Below are positions 9,391-17,163 of a stretch of DNA of 64,000 bases, in pieces. Made by a program: the position numbers and the translations under genes. The notes beneath the pieces were generated by a model. The model made no database searches, was not told the origin of the DNA, and was given only the letters and a program-made list of their open reading frames with translations. The stretch covers positions 1 through 64,000 of the forward strand of contig JUEM01000001.1 of the NCBI GenBank assembly GCA_000817085.1, given 5' to 3'. This DNA is from a marine actinobacterium MedAcidi-G1 (GTDB lineage: Bacteria > Actinomycetota > Acidimicrobiia > Acidimicrobiales > MedAcidi-G1). Numbering within the stretch: position 1 is the stretch's first letter; each line of letters opens with the position of its first letter.

Positions 9391-10270
9391 ATGCCCGGCA
9401 AATGTGACGGTCAGGTAGTGATCGTAACGGGAGCTGGAAGAGGGCTCGGCAGAGCTCATGCTTTAGCCCTTGCATCAGAGGGAGCTTTTGTGCTGGTCAA
9501 TGATTTAGGGGTTTCGCGTGATGGAGAAAGTACTGAATTTTCTCCAGCAGATCAAGTAGTGAGTGAAATCTTGGAAATGGGAGGAAAAGCTGAAGCAAAT
9601 TCAGCTGATGTAGCTGATTGGGAACAGGCCGAAAAAATGGTTTCTCACGCTGTTGAAAAATGGGGGAGATTAGACGCATTAATTTGCAACGCTGGTTTTC
9701 TCAGAGACCGAATGCTGGTTGGCATGAGTGAGGAAGAGTGGGATTCGGTTATAAGAGTTCATTTAAAGGGCCATTTTGCACCTGCTCGTCACGCAGCAGT
9801 TCACTGGAGAAATTTAGCAAAAGAAGGAAAGGATGTTGAAGGACGGATAGTGATGACTTCTTCAGGAGCGGGTCTTTTGGGAAGTGTAGGTCAAGGCAAT
9901 AGCATTATTGGTAATTCAAACTTCAGCAGAGTGGGGACAATACGGCATAAAAGTAAATGGCATAGCACCAGATGCAAGGACGCGTATGACGGAAGGAGTT
10001 TTTTATGAATCAGAAACCCCAAGAGGTTGGGATGAAAAAGATCCTTCAAATGTTTCACCCCTTGTGGTTTGGTTATCGAGCAGAGATTGCAATGTGACAG
10101 GAAAAATGTTCGAAATCTCAGGTGGGAAAATAAACTTATGCGATGGCTGGCGGCATGGCCCATCAGAAGAAGTAGAGGGAAGAAAGTTTGAAGTTGACGA
10201 AATTGGTGGGGCAGTAAATAAATTAGTGGAAAGAATTTTGCCGCCAGAGAACGTTTATGGTTCGCGTTAG
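9391..10270 (+). pseudogene. SDR (3-hydroxyacyl-CoA dehydrogenase-like) disrupted by deletion plus frameshift
   Basis: The N-terminal half (from ATG 9391, or GTG 9385) has the SDR cofactor loop TGAGRGLGRAH and the NAG motif (CNAGFLRD), and runs well to VGQGN near 9900. The C-terminal half is in another frame: from about 9902 it reads ALLVIQTSAEWGQYGIKVNGIAP and continues to the stop at 10270. The segment that normally joins them, Y-x-A-A-K-A-G with the catalytic Tyr and Lys, is absent, so roughly 23 bases seem deleted. No frameshift alone could restore it. The first frame ends at 10008 with a nonsense tail. This is a degraded gene or an assembly/consensus error at one point. Confidence 0.82.
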
Positions 10271-10286
10271 TGCAAAACCTAGTATT

Positions 10287-10745
10287 TCACCCAGAAACGA
10301 AAGATTCTTTCTTCTCTTCTAACTTAAAAGTTTCTTCCAAAGCAAAGTGAGCTTCTTCAAGACTTATACCAAGTTGACGTAATTCGTGTACAAATCTATT
10401 AGATGCCTCAGATAATCTAAATCGTCTTTCCTCAAGAGGTTCCGAATGCGGAGGTTCATCCGTTACGAAAGTCCCTTTCCGTCCCTTTCCAATTACTAAT
10501 CCGTCTCGTTCAAGTTCGGTGTATGAACGCGCAATGGTGCCTGGAGCTATTTGTAAACAAACTGCTAGCTCTCTTACAGTCGGTAATCGACAATGTGGCA
10601 AAAGATAGCCAACAGCAATCATGACAGATATCTGTGCCCTTATTTGCTCGAAGAGTGGAATAACGATTTTGTTATCTAAGCGTAAAGTCATTTTTCTGCC
10701 GTTTCCCTTTTCATCAATAAAGGGAATAATTGTTGGGTTCGACAT
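10287..10745 (-). CDS. GntR-family transcriptional regulator, YtrA-like
   Basis: A 152-aa regulator with a GntR winged helix-turn-helix (about 24-92; PLFEQIRAQI, LPTVRELAVCLQIAPGTIARSY, GTFV) and only a short helical C-terminal tail, as in the YtrA subfamily. YtrA members normally repress small transport or envelope operons. Its start codon lies 4 bases from a perfect 11-bp inverted repeat (10749-10777), so it very likely represses itself. The divergent neighbour is the PII gene, which may share control. The ligand is unknown. Confidence 0.87.
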   Translation of the reverse strand: MSNPTIIPFIDEKGNGRKMTLRLDNKIVIPLFEQIRAQISVMIAVGYLLPHCRLPTVRELAVCLQIAPGTIARSYTELERDGLVIGKGRKGTFVTDEPPHSEPLEERRFRLSEASNRFVHELRQLGISLEEAHFALEETFKLEEKKESFVSG

Positions 10746-10748
10746 ATG

Positions 10749-10777
10749 TATATTGTATTAGTACAAAATACAATATA
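10749..10777. promoter_or_regulatory. Palindromic operator, probable GntR/YtrA binding site
   Basis: A perfect inverted repeat with 11-bp arms TATATTGTATT (10749-10759) and AATACAATATA (10767-10777) around a 7-bp spacer AGTACAA. It sits immediately upstream of the gntR start and about 22 bases before a putative promoter for the PII gene. Its symmetry, size and position are those expected for a dimeric GntR-family repressor. Confidence 0.8.
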
Positions 10778-10798
10778 AAGCTAAAAAACAACTAGTAA

Positions 10799-11192
<394 letters not shown>

Positions 11193-11238
11193 TTAAATAT
11201 ATTTCGCTACTGTTGTTTAACTTGGATACCTTTTACTT

Positions 11239-12075
11239 ATGGGTGAAAAATCAGAATCTAATATTGAAAAGTCCATTAAATTTAGAGTAGAAAAAAAAGT
11301 TGCCTGGATAACTATAGACAATCAGGAAAAAGGCAATGGCCTAACCCCTGATATGAGAAACCACTTGATCGACTTATTCGAAAGTTTTAACGGTCAATTT
11401 AAAATTAGATCAGCAGTAATAACAGGCGCTGGTGAAAAGTTTTTTTGTACAGGAGCAGATCTGAGCGCTCCACGCCAAAATAATGACCAAACTGGTGAAA
11501 CTCTCGAACCCATTACCGGTGAGATTCGAAGAATGATGCTTGATGGAAGTATCAAACTAATGAATTCTGTCCTAGATTGCGAAATTCCAGTTATAGCAGC
11601 AGTGAACGGAACAGCTGCCGGCATAGGTTCACATTTAGCATTCTGCAGCGACTTAGTTGTCGCAGCGGAAACTGCACGCTTTATTGAAATCTTTGCGCGA
11701 AGAGGACTTGTGCCTGATGGTTTAGGTGCTTGGATCTTGCCTCGACTTATTGGAATCCAGAAAACTAAAGAATTGATGTTCTTTGCAGATGATGTTTCAG
11801 CGGAAGAAGCTCTTCGACTTGGTCTTTGTAATCGCAGTGTCCCAGAGGCAGAACTTGTAACAAAATCACGAGAATGGGCCGAGCGTTTAGCGGAAGGGCC
11901 ATCGCGCAGTTACATGTTTACAAAATGGATGCTCAACAAATCCTTAGATGTGGACAGGGTGACATTAGCTGAATATGAAGCTTGGGCAGTTGAAGTTAAC
12001 GCCTCCACACATGATTCAAAAGAAGGTGTTGTCTCATTTAAAGAAAAGAGAAACCCGGAGTGGAAAGGGTACTAA
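11239..12075 (+). CDS. Enoyl-CoA hydratase/isomerase (crotonase) family protein
   Basis: A 278-aa crotonase-fold protein. The oxyanion-hole motifs are visible: GAGEKFFCTGADLS, binding the acyl-CoA thioester, and NGTAAGIGSHLAFCSDLVVA. Acidic residues near RRGLVPDGLGAW occupy the usual catalytic area. The family performs hydration, isomerisation or related chemistry on acyl-CoAs. A two-gene tail (small unknown protein and ArsC-like protein) follows with gaps of 6 and 2 bases, so the three are probably co-transcribed. Exact substrate unknown. Confidence 0.88.
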   Translation: MGEKSESNIEKSIKFRVEKKVAWITIDNQEKGNGLTPDMRNHLIDLFESFNGQFKIRSAVITGAGEKFFCTGADLSAPRQNNDQTGETLEPITGEIRRMMLDGSIKLMNSVLDCEIPVIAAVNGTAAGIGSHLAFCSDLVVAAETARFIEIFARRGLVPDGLGAWILPRLIGIQKTKELMFFADDVSAEEALRLGLCNRSVPEAELVTKSREWAERLAEGPSRSYMFTKWMLNKSLDVDRVTLAEYEAWAVEVNASTHDSKEGVVSFKEKRNPEWKGY

Positions 12076-12081
12076 AAAAGC

Positions 12082-12402
12082 ATGATTCTTGACATCGATA
12101 CCCATGCAAATGTGAAGCTCCTAAATCCAAATGACTTCAAAGAGTTCCATATCCAGTGTTCTGAACCTAGGTCTGTAATTGATATTTGTAAAATATTAGA
12201 CCTGCTACAACAAGGAAATAAAGTAATAGATGAAAAACATCTTTGGTTATGTAATGAACTCATAACGGAATTGGCCGTTGATGCTAACGAAGATAAATGG
12301 GCAACGGGTTTTGCTTCGATGCTCGATTACGCAACCTCAAAAGGCTGGACTAAAAATAATAGAACGTTGATACGCACACACATAGAGTGGGCTAAGGTCT
12401 AA
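12082..12402 (+). CDS. Hypothetical protein, 106 aa
   Basis: A compact acidic 106-aa protein with no signal peptide or membrane segment. It is mostly helical by composition and has a Trp-rich C-terminal half (KHLWLC, KWATGF, KGWTK, HIEWAKV). I do not recognise the family. It lies 6 bases after the crotonase gene and 2 bases before the ArsC-like gene, so translation is probably coupled. A reverse-strand frame over the same DNA is its shadow. Confidence 0.7.
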   Translation: MILDIDTHANVKLLNPNDFKEFHIQCSEPRSVIDICKILDLLQQGNKVIDEKHLWLCNELITELAVDANEDKWATGFASMLDYATSKGWTKNNRTLIRTHIEWAKV

Positions 12403-12404
12403 AA

Positions 12405-12785
12405 ATGACCGATATAACAATCTTCCATAATCCCCATTGAAACTCTTCTACAAATGCCTTAGCGGTCGCTGAGGAAATGGGTGTAGAGGTAGAAGTAGTT
12501 CTTTATATGAAAGAGCCACCAGATGAGAAGCTTCTGACTCGAATCACTAAAGGACTTGAAGACCCAGTTGAGGATTTAGTTAGGAAAGATTCAAAGTTTA
12601 AAAAAATGGAACTTAAGGCTGATGACTACGTAAAAAACTCAAAAGCAGTGGTTGAAATACTCTCTAATCAAAAAGCACTATTACAAAGACCTTTAGTAGT
12701 TAAGGGAAAAATTGACGGCGACGGTCCGTTAGAAGCAATAATTGGGCGCCCCAAGGACCGGATAGCTAATTTTATTAGTAGCTAA
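12405..12785 (+). CDS. ArsC-family thiol/selenol reductase with in-frame TGA (candidate selenocysteine) at catalytic position 12
   Basis: From ATG 12405 the frame reads MTDITIFHNPH, then TGA (12438-12440), then NSSTNALAVAEEMG and on to the stop at 12785, giving 126 residues if TGA is decoded. The start aligns without gaps to E. coli ArsC (MSNITIYHNPAC), putting TGA exactly at nucleophile Cys12. The three catalytic Arg of ArsC have counterparts at R60, R95 (QRPLVV) and R115 (GRPKDR), and LYMKEPP matches the ArsC LYLENPP. Intact downstream coding argues against decay. A SECIS-like hairpin follows the TGA. I read it as a selenoprotein; a Cys-to-stop mutation is the alternative. Arsenate is only one possible substrate of this family. 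Confidence 0.75.
12457..12474 (+). promoter_or_regulatory. SECIS-like stem-loop downstream of in-frame TGA
   Basis: The sequence CCTTAGC-GGTC-GCTGAGG folds as a 7-bp stem with a GGTC tetraloop. The loop begins 23 bases after the TGA. GGUC is the apical loop of the E. coli fdhF SECIS. A U opposite G (12460/12471) sits three pairs below the loop, where fdhF has its bulged U. Spacing and a G in the first two loop positions agree with the general bacterial SECIS model as I know it. Confidence 0.7.
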
Positions 12786-12791
12786 AAAAAC

Positions 12792-13820
12792 TTAGTCAAT
12801 TTTTTGTTTCTTGGAGGAATTAAGTTTCACATGGTGAACGATGTCAGCAAGCAGATCTACAGGTGCATCATAAGGAACAGATAGGCCTACTCTGTCTGCT
12901 ATATCGCCGAATCGCTCTACTAGTTGATGACCAACTTCTGAAGGTTCGCCAACAACTGCCAGAGTGTGAAGCACCTCATCAGTTATAACAGAAGAAATTT
13001 CGTCCCAACGGCCTTCTTTAGTTAGACGATTGAGAATGGGCTGCAGGTCCCCCCAGTCGTGTACATCGAGCGTCACCTTATATGCAGGAGTGGATCCATA
13101 GAACGCCAAGTTGAATTTTGCACCCTTGATTGCTTTTTCGTATTCCTCATCAGATCGATAAGAACACACGATTGAATTCGTAATGAGCTTAGGGTTTTTT
13201 TCACGATCAGATTTATTTGCGCCATCTGTAAGGGCCGGAATGGTTACTTCATCAAGGAATTTTCGGCTGCTAAAGGGATGTATAAGAACACCGTCAGAAA
13301 GTTCCCCAGCCAATTTTGTCATTAAGGGACCAAGCGCGGCCAGCCATACTGGAGGGGGTTTCCATTGCATTGAATCTGGAACAAAAATAGGAGTCATCAG
13401 ACTGAATTTGTAGAAGTCACCCTGGTAATTGAGCTCTGTCCCTTCTGACCAACACTCAAAGATAGCTTTGATTGATTCGATTACTTCACGCATTTGCGTT
13501 ACAGGGCGCTCCCAAATCGCCGAATATCTTTTTTGTATATGAGGCTTAATCTGGCTACCTAAACCAAGCGCCATTTTTCCTTGTGAATAGTTTTGCAAAT
13601 CCCAACCAGTGCAGGCAAGAAGCATTGGGCTTCTGGGAAATGCCAATGCAATGTTCGTGTAACAGTAAAGATCACTATGCTCGGCAGCTAAGACAAGAGG
13701 TGCAAATACGTCACGATTAGATTCGGCAGTGAACACCCCATCAAACCCAGCTTCGGCTAATTCAGTTACCCGATTTGGAACCAAAGACAAATTAGTAGTT
13801 ATTCCGATGTCTAAAAACAT
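12792..13820 (-). CDS. LLM-class (probably F420-dependent) oxidoreductase
   Basis: A 342-aa luciferase-like TIM-barrel oxidoreductase. It opens MFLDIGITTNLSLV and contains GFDGVFTAESNRD, the ALGLGSQIKPHIQKRYS region after KMALGLG, and a YQGDFYKFSLM strand. These are typical of F420-dependent actinobacterial LLM proteins rather than FMN luciferases. Such enzymes move hydride between F420 and alcohols, ketones or enones. It faces away from the Zn-ADH gene, whose start is 130 bases off, and converges on the ArsC-like gene with 6 bases between stops. Cofactor choice is inferred from family resemblance. Confidence 0.83.
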   Translation of the reverse strand: MFLDIGITTNLSLVPNRVTELAEAGFDGVFTAESNRDVFAPLVLAAEHSDLYCYTNIALAFPRSPMLLACTGWDLQNYSQGKMALGLGSQIKPHIQKRYSAIWERPVTQMREVIESIKAIFECWSEGTELNYQGDFYKFSLMTPIFVPDSMQWKPPPVWLAALGPLMTKLAGELSDGVLIHPFSSRKFLDEVTIPALTDGANKSDREKNPKLITNSIVCSYRSDEEYEKAIKGAKFNLAFYGSTPAYKVTLDVHDWGDLQPILNRLTKEGRWDEISSVITDEVLHTLAVVGEPSEVGHQLVERFGDIADRVGLSVPYDAPVDLLADIVHHVKLNSSKKQKID

Positions 13821-13950
13821 GCTGCTCTTTTCGATAAATCAGTGCTGGGAAAAACATACTCCCTTAAAGATTAATTTTTGCGATCGGCTTCATATATCTA
13901 GCTTTCGTGAGTTAGGGTCGTTGAATAATAAACTACTTGTAGGAGAAATG

Positions 13951-15033
13951 ATGTTTGCAGCGGTCATGGAAACTGTACCAACCGATCAGCTTGTTATAGC
14001 TGACGATGTGACTTTAAGAGATGTTGGCCCCGGCGATGTGAGACTAAAAGTAGCCCATAGTGGAGTATGTCATTCTGATCTTTCCGGCATGAATGGCACC
14101 ATTCCGACTCAACCTGGCACAGTGCTAGGTCATGAGGGTGCTGGAGTCGTACTTGAAGTTGGTGAAGGTGTTTCTCATGTAGCTGAAGGTGACCATGTAA
14201 TAATTGCATTTTCCCCTCCTTGCGGTGCATGTCCTCACTGCACAGGAAGGCACCAGCCGAATCTATGTATGAATGGATTAATGGCGATGGGTGTGAATCA
14301 ACAATTCAGGCAAGGGGATAGAGTCATTGGGTCCTTTTGTGGGTGCGGAACCTTTGCCGAAGAAACGATTGTTCCCTCAATAGCTACTGTGAAGATTGAT
14401 AACGACATCCCTCTAGATATAGCTGCATTGATAGGTTGTGGTGTAACTACTGGAGTGGGGGCAGCACTAAATACAGCCAAGGTCACGCCAGGATCGTCAG
14501 TCTTGGTGGTAGGAGCCGGAGGAGTTGGTATTGCTGCTATACAGGGAGCGAGAATAGCTGGGGCATCTGAAATCGTTGCTGTTGATCTCCATGAAGGAAA
14601 GTTAGAAAGAGCAAAAGCTTTTGGAGCTACGCACGGAGTCACACCTGAGGACGTTCCAGCGGCTCTAGCCGAAGTAACTTCCGGCGAGGGCTTTGATTTT
14701 ACTTTGGAATGTATTGGTCTAGCTTCGACGATGAGACAGTCATTTGATCTGACCCGTCGTGGCGGAACTTGCTGCATAGTGGGAGTTGGCAGGCCAGATG
14801 AGATGTTTGAGCTTTCAGCTTTTGAAATGTTCTTTTCAGAAAAGGTACTGATTGGTTCTATGTACGGAAGTGCAGATGTTAGAACTGATTTCAATCGTTT
14901 TTTGAGTCTTTATAAGTCAGGCAAGTTGGATCTTGATGGGATGATTTCCCGACGCATAAAAATAGATGAAGTTAATGATGCATTGAGCAGTTTGGGTGAT
15001 GCCGATGTGATCAGACAGGTAATTGACTTTTAA
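13951..15033 (+). CDS. Zn-dependent alcohol dehydrogenase (MDR superfamily)
   Basis: A medium-chain dehydrogenase of about 360 aa. Catalytic zinc ligands are in GVCHSDLSG and GHEGAG. The structural zinc lobe CGACPHCTGRHQPNLC is complete, and the NAD-binding loop GAGGVG is present. It resembles the class III-like alcohol dehydrogenases common in acidimicrobial and mycobacterial lipid catabolism. AGGAG at 13941 sits five bases from ATG 13951 but only two from ATG 13948, so I prefer 13951. The frame extends much further upstream into the divergent LLM gene, which is not credible coding. It heads a block of seven co-directional genes. Confidence 0.88.
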   Translation: MFAAVMETVPTDQLVIADDVTLRDVGPGDVRLKVAHSGVCHSDLSGMNGTIPTQPGTVLGHEGAGVVLEVGEGVSHVAEGDHVIIAFSPPCGACPHCTGRHQPNLCMNGLMAMGVNQQFRQGDRVIGSFCGCGTFAEETIVPSIATVKIDNDIPLDIAALIGCGVTTGVGAALNTAKVTPGSSVLVVGAGGVGIAAIQGARIAGASEIVAVDLHEGKLERAKAFGATHGVTPEDVPAALAEVTSGEGFDFTLECIGLASTMRQSFDLTRRGGTCCIVGVGRPDEMFELSAFEMFFSEKVLIGSMYGSADVRTDFNRFLSLYKSGKLDLDGMISRRIKIDEVNDALSSLGDADVIRQVIDF

Positions 15034-15058
15034 AATCTAAAGGAGCCACAGCTTTAGA

Positions 15059-15520
15059 ATGAGCGAATTTGAAGAGCCACTTAAGGCTGAGCTGACTGTT
15101 GAATACCCATTCACGCGAACAACGGGAAAAGTAATTGGCGCCTTTATGACAGGGTTGAGAGAAAAGCGTTTATTTGGAATCAAGAGATCAGATGGGAGTA
15201 TTTTAGTTCCCCCGTTGGAGTATGACCCGGTCTCAAGTGAGCCGCTGACAGAAATGGTAGAAGTGTCGCAGAGCGGAGTAGTGGAAACCTGGACTTGGGT
15301 TGACCCTCCACGCCCGCAATCTCCATGGGATACCCCACATGCACTGGCGCTGATAAGACTCGATGGATCAGACACTTCAATGCTGCATGCTGTAATTGCA
15401 GATTCATTTTCAGAGATGAGAACTGGGATGCGTGTCATTGCTCAGTGGAAGGAAGAGCGTATAGGTCACATAGCAGATCTCGAGGGATTCATACCGGAAA
15501 CTAAAGAAGTTGATTCCTAG
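15059..15520 (+). CDS. DUF35 OB-fold protein without zinc-ribbon cysteines
   Basis: A 153-aa protein with the DUF35 plan: a rubredoxin-like region (FGIKRSDGSILVPPLEYDP) then an OB-fold (HALALIRLDGSDTSMLHAVI, MRTGMRVIAQW). DUF35 proteins bind thiolase-fold enzymes and acyl-CoA, as in the Ltp2-DUF35 aldolase and acyl-CoA hydratase complexes of steroid degradation. The usual CxxC pairs before and after VPP are missing, so no zinc ribbon can form. AAAGGAG lies 15 bases before the ATG. It is followed at once by a paralogue and two thiolase-like genes, pointing to one complex. Confidence 0.85.
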   Translation: MSEFEEPLKAELTVEYPFTRTTGKVIGAFMTGLREKRLFGIKRSDGSILVPPLEYDPVSSEPLTEMVEVSQSGVVETWTWVDPPRPQSPWDTPHALALIRLDGSDTSMLHAVIADSFSEMRTGMRVIAQWKEERIGHIADLEGFIPETKEVDS

Positions 15521-15521
15521 C

Positions 15522-16097
15522 ATGACTGATCCAAATCTATCACCAGCATCTTTATCAGAAGAAATAGAAATTCCTGAGTCAATAAGCGGATTAGAACCAG
15601 TCCGTTCAGTAAGAAGCCCTATAAAGCTTATTTATGATTTTGTACCAAGTCCACCGGTGCAAGAATATTTACGTTCATACTCAAAAAAGAAAATTTTGGG
15701 ACACCGTTCACCTATTGACGGGGCTGTCTTTGTGCCACCGCGGGGAGTTGATCCTCGGCATGGTGCCTTAATAGAGGAAAGTGTTGAACTTTCCGATAAA
15801 GGACATGTTGGAAATTTCTGCGTCACTAATCTACCTATCCCAGGCAGAGATGATTTAGATATACCTTATGTCAGTGCATGGATACACCTAGATGGCGCAA
15901 ACGTGGGGTTTTTAGGATTAGTCGCTGGTTGTGAAAATGATGAAGTTCATATTGGAATGCGCGTTCAAGCCGTGTGGAAAAAAGAAGAAGAGTTAGGTAA
16001 CACTGCTGAGAATATTCTTTATTGGGAACCAACTGGAGAACCTTCAGTTCCTGTCGAAAAAGCCGGCAATCGCGCATGGGATCAAAGAAATGAGTAA
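15522..16097 (+). CDS. Second DUF35 OB-fold protein, also lacking zinc-ribbon cysteines
   Basis: A 191-aa paralogue of the preceding protein from ATG 15522, one base after the previous TAG. An N-terminal extension of about 45 residues precedes the rubredoxin-like segment, which reads LGHRSPIDGAVFVPPRGVDP and again has no Cys. The OB-fold contains SAWIHLDGANVGFLGLVAG and IGMRVQAVW. It overlaps the first thiolase-like gene by 8 bases. Two consecutive DUF35 genes before two thiolase-like genes suggest a heteromeric assembly in which each thiolase-fold subunit has its own OB-fold partner. Confidence 0.83.
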   Translation: MTDPNLSPASLSEEIEIPESISGLEPVRSVRSPIKLIYDFVPSPPVQEYLRSYSKKKILGHRSPIDGAVFVPPRGVDPRHGALIEESVELSDKGHVGNFCVTNLPIPGRDDLDIPYVSAWIHLDGANVGFLGLVAGCENDEVHIGMRVQAVWKKEEELGNTAENILYWEPTGEPSVPVEKAGNRAWDQRNE

Positions 16098-17163
16098 AAG
16101 CCATAGTTTTCGAGATATAGCAGTTGTTTCTGTCGCTAGTTATCAAACAAAAACTTTAAGTGAAGTAAATGAAGTGCAGTTGATGGCTGATCTTATTAGT
16201 AAGTGTAGAAACTCAGCTGGTGTCACACAGGAAGAGATCGGTTTTACTTGTTCTGGGAGTAGTGACTTTTTAGCCGGACAAGCATTTTCATTCGTTCATA
16301 CTCTCGATTCAGTTGGTGCTTTTCCTCCGATTTCAGAGAGTCACGTTGAAATGGATGGAGCATTTGCTCTGTACGAAGCATGGGTGAAACTTCAAATAGG
16401 TGAGGTCGATACCGCTCTTGTTTATAGTTATGGAAAGCCTTCTGCCGGGTCGATAATTGATGTTTTAGCCACACAGCTAGATCCCTACTATGTTTCCCCG
16501 CTTTGGCCTGATTGTTTTTCATTAGCAGCCCTTCAAGCCCGTCTTTTACTGGATAAAGGCTTAATCACCTTAGAAAAAATGGCCGAAATATCTATGAGAA
16601 GTCAAAAGAATGGTTTTGACAATCCGAATGCGGTTAGAAGCTCAAAAGACGTTTCATTTGAAAACCTCATGAATGAACCTGCGATAGTCGATCCTTTAAG
16701 GGCAAGTGATGTTTCTGAAATTGCGGATGGGGGATGTGCAATAATTTTGGCTGCGGAAGATAAAGCAAAATCATTTTGTGAGAGACCGGCTTGGATAAAA
16801 GGAATTGACCACAGGGTGGACTCACACACATTGGGCGTAAGAGATTTAACAAGAGCGCCTTCGGCTTTTTTAGCAGCTGAAAAAGCAGGGATAAATACTG
16901 ACCGGCTTGACTTGGCTGAAATTCACGCAATGACTTCTACTCAAGAGTTTATTCTTGAAAAAGAGTTTGGTTTGAATGAGAAAACTCTCGTCAATCTTTC
17001 AGGTGGTTGTCTCGCTTCTGACACAACAATGGCTTCAGGATTAATACGTATTTCTGAAGTAGCTAGAAGAATTATTTCAGGTCAAGTAGACCGAGGCTTA
17101 GCGCATGCGACTTCAGGAACCTGTCTTCAACAAAACCTTGTATGTATTTTGGAAGGTGAATAA
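16090..17163 (+). CDS. Thiolase-fold protein (SCP-x/Ltp-like), nucleophilic Cys absent
   Basis: A 357-aa thiolase-fold protein. At the place of the reactive thiolase Cys it reads SHVEMDGAFAL, so the nucleophile is missing. The C-terminal part has NLSGGCLASDTTMASG and AHATSGTCLQQNLV, common in actinobacterial lipid-transfer-type thiolase homologues. Such proteins act as partners, or as aldolases, rather than as classical thiolases. The ATG overlaps the DUF35 gene by 8 bases, and the stop overlaps the next thiolase-like start (TAATG). It probably forms a heterocomplex with the downstream gene product. Confidence 0.82.
   Translation: MSKSHSFRDIAVVSVASYQTKTLSEVNEVQLMADLISKCRNSAGVTQEEIGFTCSGSSDFLAGQAFSFVHTLDSVGAFPPISESHVEMDGAFALYEAWVKLQIGEVDTALVYSYGKPSAGSIIDVLATQLDPYYVSPLWPDCFSLAALQARLLLDKGLITLEKMAEISMRSQKNGFDNPNAVRSSKDVSFENLMNEPAIVDPLRASDVSEIADGGCAIILAAEDKAKSFCERPAWIKGIDHRVDSHTLGVRDLTRAPSAFLAAEKAGINTDRLDLAEIHAMTSTQEFILEKEFGLNEKTLVNLSGGCLASDTTMASGLIRISEVARRIISGQVDRGLAHATSGTCLQQNLVCILEGE

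Noticed and set aside
12477-12785. Short ArsC-like frame starting at ATG 12477 as a complete gene
   Set aside because: It lacks the HNP-x-C active site; the upstream in-frame segment from 12405 is clearly homologous, so the TGA-containing longer gene is the better model.
13729-13950. N-terminal extension of the Zn-ADH from 13729
   Set aside because: It overlaps the start of the divergent LLM gene and has no family similarity; AGGAG and ATG 13951 define a normal start.
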